From Dehalococcoidia bacterium (GTDB taxonomy: Bacteria > Chloroflexota > Dehalococcoidia > E44-bin15): a DNA stretch of 22,273 bases. Where the stretch lies: assembly GCA_004377275.1 (NCBI GenBank), contig SOIC01000020.1, positions 1-22,273 on the forward strand, in the 5' to 3' direction. Positions 15,050 to 21,438 of this stretch are shown here, in pieces (within the stretch, counting starts at the first letter, position 1; every line of letters starts with the position of its first letter). The notes beneath the pieces were generated by a model. It had not been told where the DNA came from and did no database searches. It was given only the letters and a program-made list of their open reading frames with translations. Both the position numbers and the translations under genes were made by a program.

Positions 15050-15373
15050 TTATTCTCGTGAGCCCATGCTGCCGGCCTGGTGAATGTGGGCTGGGGTAAA
15101 GGGGAGTAGCGCGAGATGCCGCGCCCGCTTTACCGCCATCGCTAAAGCCCGCTGGTGCCTGGCACAGGTGCCAGTGCGGCGACGAGGCTCGATCCTTCCC
15201 CGATCCGAGATATAGCGACGGAGCATCGCTGGGTCCTTGTATTCGATAGTTTCCACGTGGGCAACACAGAAGGAGCAGACCTTGCGCTTTGGGATAAACC
15301 TCCTGCCCCCGCTGCCGCCGGGCCTTCCTCTTCCCTTTGCTTTCGACGACCTTGCAGGCTTTCTTCCAGGCAT
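15050..15373 (-). CDS. rpsR: 30S ribosomal protein bS18
   Basis: A 107-residue small-subunit protein that packs with S6 on the 30S platform. The core is clear: YKDPAMLRRYISDRGRIEPRRRTGTCARHQRALAMAVKRARHLALLPF in family order, described here by its parts YKD, LRRYIS, GKI-like GRI and RRxTGTCARHQR. It has a Cys33-x2-Cys36 pair and Cys70/His73, the pattern of the zinc-binding form of S18. The N-terminal basic extension is longer than in E. coli. The ATG follows GGAGGG by about nine bases. It is the last gene of the rpsF-ssb-rpsR operon, 23 bases after ssb. Confidence 0.96.
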   Translation of the reverse strand: MPGRKPARSSKAKGRGRPGGSGGRRFIPKRKVCSFCVAHVETIEYKDPAMLRRYISDRGRIEPRRRTGTCARHQRALAMAVKRARHLALLPFTPAHIHQAGSMGSRE

Positions 15374-15396
15374 TTCTTAATTCCCTCCTAGTTCCT

Positions 15397-15813
15397 TTAG
15401 AAGGGGAGCTCCTCCGGCTGTATCTCTTCCGCCGCTTCCACCGCCTCAGCCTCCTCAGCCTCCTCAGGAAGTGGGGCCGCTCCAGGGCGATCGAGGAAAA
15501 TCACCCTGTTGGCCACAATCTCAGTGGTGAAGCGCTTCTGGCCGTCCTGTCCCTCCCAGGTATGGGTTCTCAGTCTTCCCTCAACATAGGCCCGCCGACC
15601 TTTGGCAAGGAACTGATTGCAGGTCTCCGCCAGCTTGCTCCAGGTGACCACAGTAAACCACTCCGTCTCCTGTTTTCTCTCCCCTTCAGAGGTGGTGTAG
15701 GTTCGCGTGGTAGCGAGACGAAAGGAGGTAACCTGGTTACCGCTGGGGGTAAAACGCATCTCGGGGTCGGTGCCAAGGTTTCCAATAACCATTACCTTAT
15801 TCAAACTCGCCAT
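15397..15813 (-). CDS. ssb: Single-stranded DNA-binding protein
   Basis: A 138-residue SSB with an OB fold in residues 1-105 (MASLNKVMVIGNLG, TSFRLATTRTY, WFTVVTWSKLAE, GRRAYVEGRL). A Glu/Ala-rich linker leads to the acidic tip EELPF, the tail that recruits replication and repair proteins. An in-frame ATG eight codons upstream exists, but AAAGGAG lies seven bases before the ATG at 15813, and the family N-terminus begins there, so 15813 is chosen. It lies between rpsF and rpsR, as in many bacteria. Confidence 0.95.
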   Translation of the reverse strand: MASLNKVMVIGNLGTDPEMRFTPSGNQVTSFRLATTRTYTTSEGERKQETEWFTVVTWSKLAETCNQFLAKGRRAYVEGRLRTHTWEGQDGQKRFTTEIVANRVIFLDRPGAAPLPEEAEEAEAVEAAEEIQPEELPF

Positions 15814-15829
15814 CTCCAAACTCCTTTCC

Positions 15830-16117
15830 CTAATCACTCAACCTGACCAGCAGGTGGCGCAGGATCTCATCCGAGAGTCCCAGGCTTGCTTCAAGCTCGG
15901 CAGTTAGCTTGGGATCCATTCTGAACTGTGTGAGTACATAATTCCCTTCCATAAAATCCCTTATCGGGTAAGCAAGCTTCCTTCTACCCCATTGATTCAC
16001 CTCAGTGGTAGAACCACCCCGTTCGATGATGAATTGATTTATCTTCTCCATGGTAGCGGCAATTTCCTCATCGGCGACCGATGGGCTGATGATTACTACG
16101 AGTTCGTAGTCGCGCAA
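15830..16117 (-). CDS. rpsF: 30S ribosomal protein bS6
   Basis: A 95-residue small-subunit protein (MRDYELVVIISPSV, then GRRKLAYPIRDFMEGNYV) that binds S18 and 16S rRNA. Two ATGs upstream (16141 and 16150) are in frame, but they would add residues absent from the family. The TTG at 16117 gives the standard MRDYELV start and has a perfect GGAGGT with a six-base gap. The proteins S6 and S18 commonly regulate their own mRNA; no S6:S18 leader structure was resolved by eye here. Confidence 0.93.
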   Translation of the reverse strand: MRDYELVVIISPSVADEEIAATMEKINQFIIERGGSTTEVNQWGRRKLAYPIRDFMEGNYVLTQFRMDPKLTAELEASLGLSDEILRHLLVRLSD

Positions 16118-16163
16118 TCGATTACCTCCAGACTTTGGCATAGGCTCCATGATTATGACATGG

Positions 16164-16192
16164 ATTATAACATGAAAAGGCTATAGGGACAA
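16164..16192 (-). promoter_or_regulatory. rpsF: Promoter for the rpsF-ssb-rpsR operon
   Basis: On the minus strand TTGTCC (16187-16192), a 17-base spacer and a perfect TATAAT (16164-16169) precede rpsF. Transcription would start near 16157, giving a leader of about 40 bases before the TTG at 16117. The -35 box directly abuts the glyA stop codon. Confidence 0.7.
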
Positions 16193-17458
16193 CTAACCCA
16201 GACCGGGCACCGGGAAACGGCGGGAAATCCCGCTAACGGCGTGACGCACCTCCTTATAGGTATGCCGATCACCGAGATTTGCAAGCACCTTAACGATGAG
16301 CTGAGCAATGCTCCTCATTTCATCGGGGCCAAAGCCGCGCGTGGTTACTGCGGGGGTACCCAGTCTAATGCCACTGGTAACTTGGGGAGGGCGACTATCG
16401 AAGGGGATAGCATTCCGATTAACCGTGATCCACACGGAGTCCAGGGCTTCCTCCACTTGCTTGCCGGTAAACCCCGTAGAGGAGAGATCGATGAGCAGGA
16501 GATGGTTGTCGGTGCCCCCGGAGACGAGGCGCAGCCCCTCCCGCTGAAGCTCGCTTGCCAGGATGCGGGCATTCTCCACCACCGCACGCTGATAGCTGAC
16601 GAAATCCGGCTTCATTGCCTCACCGAAGGCCACCGCCTTAGCTGCGATGGCGTGCATCAATGGGCCGCCCTGCATCTCTGGGAAGACTGCCTCATCCAAT
16701 GGAGAGGCAAACCGCGCTTTGGACAATAGGAAGCCACCGCGCGGCCCTCGGAGCGTCTTATGGGTGGTGGAGGTGACGATGTCAGCATGGGGCACGGGGG
16801 TGGGATGCACCCCAGCGGCGATCAGCCCCGCCAGGTGGGCCATATCTGCCATTAGATGTGCTCCCACAAGGTCGGCGATCTGGCGAAACCGCTGAAAATC
16901 GATAATCCTGGGATAGGCACTGGCGCCTGCCACGATGAGCTTAGGTCGGTGCTCCACGGCGAGCCGCTCGATCTCATCGTAGTCCAATCGCTCTGTCTCC
17001 CGGCTCACCCCATAGGTGACGAAGCGATAGAGCCTGCCGGAGAAATTGAACGCGCTGCCGTGGGTAAGGTGCCCGCCGTGGGCTAAGCTCATCGCCAGCA
17101 CGGTATCCCCGTGGTCGAGCAGGGTGAAATATGCGGCCATGTTCGCCTGGGCGCCACTGTGGGGCTGGACATTGGCATGCTCGGCCCCAAAAAGCCGCTT
17201 CGCCCGCTCCCTTGCCAGTTCCTCCACCAGGTCTACTGCCTGACACCCCCCATAATAGCGTCGCTTCGGGTAGCCCTCGGCGTACTTGTCGGTGAGCACC
17301 GAGCCTTGAGCCTCCAGAACCGCCGGCGAGGCATAGTTCTCGGCGGCGATGAGCTCGATATTCCGTCGCTGGCGCTCCGCCTCACGGCGAATCGCCTGCC
17401 ACATCTCCGGATCGCTCTTTTCGACTGCGGTGCCCTGGTTGATAGACTTCCTCTTCAT
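16193..17458 (-). CDS. glyA: Serine hydroxymethyltransferase
   Basis: A 421-residue PLP enzyme (EC 2.1.2.1) that interconverts serine and glycine, charging tetrahydrofolate to 5,10-methylene-THF in the cytosol. Seen: IELIAAENYASPAVLEAQGS, KYAEGYPKRRYYGGC, NVQPHSGAQANMAAY, HLAGLIAAGVHP, and the Schiff-base lysine Lys234 in STTHKTLRGPRGG. The length is normal. The ATG at 17458 has an AGGG about nine bases upstream, a modest site. It has its own promoter overlapping the end of the upstream gene. Confidence 0.96.
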   Translation of the reverse strand: MKRKSINQGTAVEKSDPEMWQAIRREAERQRRNIELIAAENYASPAVLEAQGSVLTDKYAEGYPKRRYYGGCQAVDLVEELARERAKRLFGAEHANVQPHSGAQANMAAYFTLLDHGDTVLAMSLAHGGHLTHGSAFNFSGRLYRFVTYGVSRETERLDYDEIERLAVEHRPKLIVAGASAYPRIIDFQRFRQIADLVGAHLMADMAHLAGLIAAGVHPTPVPHADIVTSTTHKTLRGPRGGFLLSKARFASPLDEAVFPEMQGGPLMHAIAAKAVAFGEAMKPDFVSYQRAVVENARILASELQREGLRLVSGGTDNHLLLIDLSSTGFTGKQVEEALDSVWITVNRNAIPFDSRPPQVTSGIRLGTPAVTTRGFGPDEMRSIAQLIVKVLANLGDRHTYKEVRHAVSGISRRFPVPGLG

Positions 17459-17516
17459 ACTTATTACCCTGCGGTGGGTGCAAAATAAGAGGCCACGCCT
17501 TCTCCTGGCGGGCGTT

Positions 17517-17545
17517 AGTTTACTTCACCGCCCTTTCCCTGTCAA
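17517..17545 (-). promoter_or_regulatory. glyA: Promoter for glyA
   Basis: On the minus strand a perfect TTGACA (17540-17545), a 17-base spacer and TAAACT (17517-17522) give a strong sigma-70-type promoter. Its -35 box overlaps the TGA (17542-17544) of the upstream nucleotidyltransferase-like gene. The leader before the glyA ATG would be about 50 bases. No glycine riboswitch fits in that space. Confidence 0.7.
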
Positions 17546-18648
17546 CAACCCTGTTTTTCGCACGATTGACCTAGCCTGGCAACCTCGATGAGGGCAAGCA
17601 GCCCGCCCGAGACCAGGGAATGACCCCCGAGGATGATGGGGATGGGCGCCTCCAGTGCCTTTTGGGTGAATTCACGGGCAAAGGGGTTATCGATCTTATC
17701 GTACTGTCCCAGGTCGGAGTAGAAGCGGTCGGCAAGGCTGAGATTAAGCCCAAAGTGGGTGAAGAGCACCCTGGTGTCGATGAAGGCGGCATGGCCCAAC
17801 TGAGCTAAGGTTTCAAAGAAGCGCTCCGCTCCCACCTGCTCCAGATAGAAGCCTAAGATAGTGCACACCTCACCGCGTTGGTCACGCTCGTCGGCGTGCA
17901 GGCTTCGCTCCTCGGAGAGCATGCGCACCCGGCAGGAGGTCTCCCGCTCCAGTTGGGACCAAACATGGCTGCCTACACGCCCTGCTACTAGAACCTGGGC
18001 GTCCCCGTTGGTAAAGAGGCGCACCGCCTGCTCCAGGTGAGAGGTATCGAGGTGGAGCCCCTCAAGATATGCTCTGGTGTGGTGACCGATACCTGGGTGA
18101 AGCTTGAGGATTAAGAGGTCAGTGGGGGTATCCACATCGAACTGATAGCAAGCAGTGTGCGGCAGCGAGATCTCGCTTAAATTAGCCTGCCGAACCAGAA
18201 GCTGTACCAGGGGATTATCGGTCGCGGGAAGCTTGATGGCCCCGATAGCCTTCCCCGGGGTGAAGGCGACCAGATCGGCAGAGAAGGGATTGTTGGTGAT
18301 CACCGTATCTTTTGAGGAGGAGAGCTGTTGGCCAAGGGCTCTCAACTCATCGGAGGAGAGGAGGGGGATACTGCCCCCGCCAATATAAAAGGGCGTTTCA
18401 ATATCGTACTTGTCAATAATCTCTTTGAGCCTTTTGCCGAAGTGAAAGGGGCGTCCGCTGGGCTCGATCACCACAGAGGGATCGGGTTGGCCTCCATTGG
18501 TGACCAGGATCACCCCATCGAAGATGCCGGCCTGCTGCGCCCGCTCTATGGTGTCCTGGGCGATGGCACGGTGGCAACCGGCGACAATCTCCGCCACCGG
18601 GCTGCCCCCGATACCGCCGAGGAAAAGTATTGCATGTACCTTCGCCAC
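17542..18648 (-). CDS. Two-domain nucleotidyltransferase-like protein, function unknown
   Basis: A 368-residue cytosolic protein. Residues 1-190 have the feel of a GT-A nucleotidyltransferase of the MobA/CofC type: ILFLGGIGGSPVAEI at 7-21, IGGGSIPLLSSDE near 89-101, TVITNNPFSADLVAF at 115-129, and FDVDTPTDLLILK at 170-182, the last matching the xDVDTPxDL signature of that fold. The usual glycine-rich G-x-S-x-R-M phosphate loop is not recognisable. Residues 200-368 form a second domain with VLVAGRVGSHVW and IPIILGGHSLVSGGLLALIEVA, which I cannot assign. The GTG start has GGGAGG nine bases upstream. It begins four bases after the comF stop, so it is surely co-transcribed with comF. No substrate can be named. 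Confidence 0.75.
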   Translation of the reverse strand: MAKVHAILFLGGIGGSPVAEIVAGCHRAIAQDTIERAQQAGIFDGVILVTNGGQPDPSVVIEPSGRPFHFGKRLKEIIDKYDIETPFYIGGGSIPLLSSDELRALGQQLSSSKDTVITNNPFSADLVAFTPGKAIGAIKLPATDNPLVQLLVRQANLSEISLPHTACYQFDVDTPTDLLILKLHPGIGHHTRAYLEGLHLDTSHLEQAVRLFTNGDAQVLVAGRVGSHVWSQLERETSCRVRMLSEERSLHADERDQRGEVCTILGFYLEQVGAERFFETLAQLGHAAFIDTRVLFTHFGLNLSLADRFYSDLGQYDKIDNPFAREFTQKALEAPIPIILGGHSLVSGGLLALIEVARLGQSCEKQGC

Positions 18649-18652
18649 CTGC

Positions 18653-19360
18653 TCACACCTCCCGCGCCAGCGTTAAGCCCCATACCGAGGTGGCTCCCGC
18701 CCTTTTCAGCGTAGTGGCACAAGCATCGAGGGTAGCGCCTGAGGTGCATACATCATCGATGAGGAGGATGCGCCTCCCCGCCAGTTGTCGATCCCGGCAG
18801 GTGAAGGCGCCGGCCACATTGCTCTGGCGGTCCTCGGCACTGTTGGTTTTGGTTTGGGGAGGGGTGTTTTTGAGGCGAAGGAGCGCCCCCTCAACTATCG
18901 GCAGCGAAGCAAGCTTGCTCAATTCCCTGGCCAGTAGGGAGGACTGATTATAGCCCCGTTCCCGGAGGCGTCGAGGGTGAAGGGGCACCGGGATCAAGGT
19001 GTCAGCAGGCAAAGGGTGCGCGCCTAAATATTCCCCCATTAGCTGAGCAAGTGGTGCTGCGAGCGCCTTAACATTCTGATACTTAAATTGGAGGATCGCC
19101 TGACGCACCACCCCATTGAAGGGGAAAATGGAGCGTATGCCCTCGATCTCAATGGGGTGATTTTCACAGTCATGGCAGAGGGTGCCAAAAGAAAGCGGTT
19201 TCCCACACTTGGCGCATAGCGGAGGGGGGAGGTGAGGCAGCGCTGATTGGCACGGGGAACAAAGAAAACTCCCCCCGGTCCCACAACCAACGCACCGCGG
19301 GGGGAAAAGGAGGTCAAGAACCAACGTCTTAAGCTGATACAACGAAGCAACTAGGTTCAC
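18653..19360 (-). CDS. comF: ComF family phosphoribosyltransferase-like protein
   Basis: A 235-residue ComF-family protein, linked in other bacteria to uptake of transforming DNA and replication-fork repair. The N-terminal zinc-finger part has four Cys pairs: C23/C26, C34/C37, C49/C52 and C62/C65. The C-terminal type I phosphoribosyltransferase domain carries PVPLHPRRLRERGYNQS at 124-140 and the PRPP loop RILLIDDVCTSGATL at 197-211. The annotated start is GTG at 19360 with no clear Shine-Dalgarno, so a slightly shorter N-terminus is possible. It follows the zinc-ribbon gene by 51 bases. No other competence gene is in the window. Confidence 0.9.
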   Translation of the reverse strand: MNLVASLYQLKTLVLDLLFPPRCVGCGTGGSFLCSPCQSALPHLPPPLCAKCGKPLSFGTLCHDCENHPIEIEGIRSIFPFNGVVRQAILQFKYQNVKALAAPLAQLMGEYLGAHPLPADTLIPVPLHPRRLRERGYNQSSLLARELSKLASLPIVEGALLRLKNTPPQTKTNSAEDRQSNVAGAFTCRDRQLAGRRILLIDDVCTSGATLDACATTLKRAGATSVWGLTLAREV

Positions 19361-19411
19361 AAAGAGAAGTGAGCCTGCTTTCTTCTAACGTCGAGCAAAA
19401 CGCTCTTTTAG

Positions 19412-19624
19412 TTAGCGCGCCTTGACGGTATGCCCGACGCCGCTGATGATGGGTTCGTTCAAATAGAGGTCGCCGTTCCTGATCTTAATGTTGTAGCCAC
19501 AATCGGGATTGGTACAAACCCAGGCCTTGTAGTGGATCGGCGCCCCTTGACTGCCAAAGTCTGACAGGGGGACTAAATCTCCAGTATTACACTTCAGGCA
19601 TTTGGGGAAAGCATTGTTCTCCAA
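19412..19624 (-). CDS. Small zinc-ribbon protein
   Basis: A 70-residue protein with a classic four-cysteine zinc ribbon: Cys9-x2-Cys12 and Cys37-x4-Cys42 (KCLKC ... WVCTNPDCGYNIKI). The start is TTG at 19624, supported by GGGAGG six bases upstream and by a strong promoter. No function is known to me; such proteins often bind nucleic acid or act as small adaptors. It is the first gene of the set leading into comF and the nucleotidyltransferase-like gene. Confidence 0.78.
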   Translation of the reverse strand: MENNAFPKCLKCNTGDLVPLSDFGSQGAPIHYKAWVCTNPDCGYNIKIRNGDLYLNEPIISGVGHTVKAR

Positions 19625-19653
19625 GAGCCACCTCCCATCCTAGTATCAAAGGT

Positions 19654-19682
19654 AGTATACACTAAAGATAAGGGCTTGGCAA
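19654..19682 (-). promoter_or_regulatory. Promoter for the zinc-ribbon/comF operon
   Basis: On the minus strand TTGCCA (19677-19682), a 17-base spacer and TATACT (19654-19659) match the sigma-70 consensus well. They lie about 30 bases from the TTG start of the zinc-ribbon gene. Confidence 0.65.
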
Positions 19683-19825
19683 GACACTCTGCGCGCTCAG
19701 GCGATCGGTGACGCGCCAGCTCTGCTCCTTGATTTTCTTGATATCCCTCAGGTAGGAATTTCACCAGCCTCCCTGATAATAACTCAGGCATCCTTATGTC
19801 CTCTTGAGCGAGGCGGGGGGTGTCT

Positions 19826-19855
19826 AATTCGCTACGCTCAGAGTGAAAAGGGGTA
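19826..19855. repeat. Degraded copy of the dispersed repeat-like element
   Basis: ATTCGCTACGCTCAGAGTGA followed by AAAGGGG resembles the reverse orientation of the 6132-6175 element (TTCGCTTCGCTCAGAATGACA type). It lies in the 230-base gap between thpR and the zinc-ribbon promoter. Confidence 0.35.
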
Positions 19856-19912
19856 GCTAAGGTCGGGTAGGTTGAGGTAAAACCATCCCAGGTGTCACCT
19901 ATCTAGACGAGA

Positions 19913-20497
19913 TCAGCCACCCTTTAGTTCGATTGAGGCGAGGCGGCTATAGATGGCGCCCGATGGGGTGAGGGTGCTCCTCATCAGGCTGATCTGCTTT
20001 ACTTCCTGAGCGGGGCTGCCTTCAGATTTAGTGGCCATGACCAGTTTCCCGATGCTATTTCTCTCCACCAGGGAAGCCCGCTCGCGGAGCCGCCCCAGGG
20101 TGAGGTGGGGTGAAAAGGGGCGCCTCTCTATAGCGAAACCGAGTGGCACAAGGGCCTGGTCCATGCCCCGCTGCAAGGCGATCAGGGGATCCACCTCCCC
20201 CGTTACTGCCACCCAGATAACCCGGGGACGCTGAAGATTGGGGAAGGCACCTAGACCGCCGATCTGGAGCTTAAGGGGGGATGTACCCTGAGATGCCAGG
20301 GTGATGGCTTCTATTATCCGGGGCACCTGATCTGGGGCGATGTTTCCCAGAAATTTTAGGGTTAGGTGAATGCCTTGAGGGTCAACCCATTTTACGTAGG
20401 GATGTTCAGCAGGTCTTAGCCTATCCTCCAGAGAGGAGAGGCTATCCTTGACCGGGTCGGGCAGCTCGATGGCAATAAAGGCGCGGATCTTTTCCAT
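19913..20497 (-). CDS. thpR: RNA 2',3'-cyclic phosphodiesterase (2'-5' RNA ligase family)
   Basis: A 194-residue 2H-phosphoesterase that hydrolyses 2',3'-cyclic phosphate ends of RNA and can reversibly join tRNA halves in vitro. Both H-x-T catalytic motifs are present: HLTLKF with His44/Thr46 and HLTLGR with His131/Thr133. The N-terminal MEKIRAFIAIELPD is typical. The ATG overlaps the TAA of the amidohydrolase gene (TAATG), so it is translated by coupling to that gene. Length matches the family. Confidence 0.93.
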   Translation of the reverse strand: MEKIRAFIAIELPDPVKDSLSSLEDRLRPAEHPYVKWVDPQGIHLTLKFLGNIAPDQVPRIIEAITLASQGTSPLKLQIGGLGAFPNLQRPRVIWVAVTGEVDPLIALQRGMDQALVPLGFAIERRPFSPHLTLGRLRERASLVERNSIGKLVMATKSEGSPAQEVKQISLMRSTLTPSGAIYSRLASIELKGG

Positions 20498-21336
20498 TAC
20501 AAACCAAGAAGCCTTCTGGCGTTCCCTCCCAGGATCAAAGCCTCTGTCTCCTCCCCCATGTCCAGGGAAAGGAGCTGCTTCATAACCCGGCTCGGCGGCA
20601 TCACGGGGTAGTCGCTGCCGAACAGGATTTTCTCCACCCCCACGATCTCGGCGACGTGCCTGAAAATCTCCGGTCGGTAGAGATAGGGCGATGCTGAGCT
20701 ATCGAAGAAGACGTTTTTCAGTGCCTCTGCCACCTCGGGCATCAAGGCGTAGAAGGGAAGACCACCCCCCCAGTGGGCGCATACTATTGTCATATCTGGA
20801 AATCTGTTGATGAGCTTTTCGAGTACGTCGGGGGTGATTTTCTGCTTTCCCACATATTCATGTCCCACCGGCTCGGAGGCATGGACTAGCAGGATGAGGC
20901 GGTGGCGAAGCGCCACCTCGAAAATAGTGTCCATTACCGCCTCATCACCCCTTTCGAGGCCGTGAAAATCGGGTCTCATCTCCCCGATGCCCCTAATCCC
21001 GCCGCGGACGCAGCGCTCGAGTTCGGCGATAGCCGCCTCCTCCGCCTTTGGCGGGAGGGAACAGAAGCCCACCAGACGGTCGGGATAGCGGGATATAGAC
21101 TCCATGATATGGTCATTGGTCTCCTGGCATAGCTCCAGGCTGCTCCAGTTGGCGTTGAGGATGACGGAGCGGTCGATGCCCTCCTCATCCATGATGGCGA
21201 TGAGGTCCTCGCAGGAGGCGATCTTAGCGTTGGGTTTAGCGTAGATTCGGGCAAATAATGGGTCGCGAGCTACGTACTCCTCTCGGTACTCGTTAAACCG
21301 TGGGGGGAAGATGTGGGTGTGGAAGTCGATAATCAC
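20497..21336 (-). CDS. Metal-dependent amidohydrolase (amidohydrolase-2 / ACMSD-like family)
   Basis: A 279-residue TIM-barrel hydrolase or decarboxylase. The metal ligands are in place: His6 and His8 in DFHTHIF, His152 in LLVHASEP, His188 in CAHWGGG and Asp242 in LFGSDYP. The family includes ACMSD, gamma-resorcylate decarboxylase and 4-oxalomesaconate hydratase; the substrate here is unknown. The start is GTG at 21336, and its ribosome binding site is poor. Upstream on the same strand are a small hairpin and a candidate promoter that overlaps the transketolase promoter. It overlaps thpR by one base. Confidence 0.88.
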   Translation of the reverse strand: MIIDFHTHIFPPRFNEYREEYVARDPLFARIYAKPNAKIASCEDLIAIMDEEGIDRSVILNANWSSLELCQETNDHIMESISRYPDRLVGFCSLPPKAEEAAIAELERCVRGGIRGIGEMRPDFHGLERGDEAVMDTIFEVALRHRLILLVHASEPVGHEYVGKQKITPDVLEKLINRFPDMTIVCAHWGGGLPFYALMPEVAEALKNVFFDSSASPYLYRPEIFRHVAEIVGVEKILFGSDYPVMPPSRVMKQLLSLDMGEETEALILGGNARRLLGL

Positions 21337-21347
21337 CCTTAGATTTT

Positions 21348-21362
21348 AGGGGAGATTCCCCT
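21348..21362. promoter_or_regulatory. Short hairpin in the amidohydrolase leader
   Basis: AGGGGA at 21348-21353 and TCCCCT at 21357-21362 form a 6-bp stem with a 3-base loop. It is 12 bases upstream of the amidohydrolase GTG and within its expected transcript. It could limit ribosome access or be chance. Confidence 0.35.
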
Positions 21363-21380
21363 TAAGGTCAAGAAAAGCTA

Positions 21381-21409
21381 TAGACATGGTAATTATATTA
21401 CTATATAAT
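21381..21409 (+). promoter_or_regulatory. Promoter for the transketolase gene
   Basis: TAGACA (21381-21386), a 17-base spacer and a perfect TATAAT (21404-21409) give a predicted start near 21416, about 22 bases before the preferred TTG start codon. Confidence 0.6.
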
Positions 21410-21427
21410 AATAGCCTAGCATGGCAA
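21400..21427 (-). promoter_or_regulatory. Candidate promoter for the amidohydrolase-thpR operon
   Basis: On the minus strand TTGCCA (21422-21427), a 16-base spacer and TATAGT (21400-21405) are seen. The -10 box overlaps that of the opposed transketolase promoter. Other -10 registers are possible in this AT-rich run. Confidence 0.4.
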
Positions 21428-21438
21428 GGGGGTGTCTA

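Noticed and set aside
15814..15837. Longer N-terminus for ssb beginning at 15837
   Set aside because: The Shine-Dalgarno lies inside this extension and points to the ATG at 15813, which matches the SSB family start.
16118..16150. ATG starts for rpsF at 16150 or 16141
   Set aside because: They add residues not found in bS6, while GGAGGT is ideally placed for the TTG at 16117.
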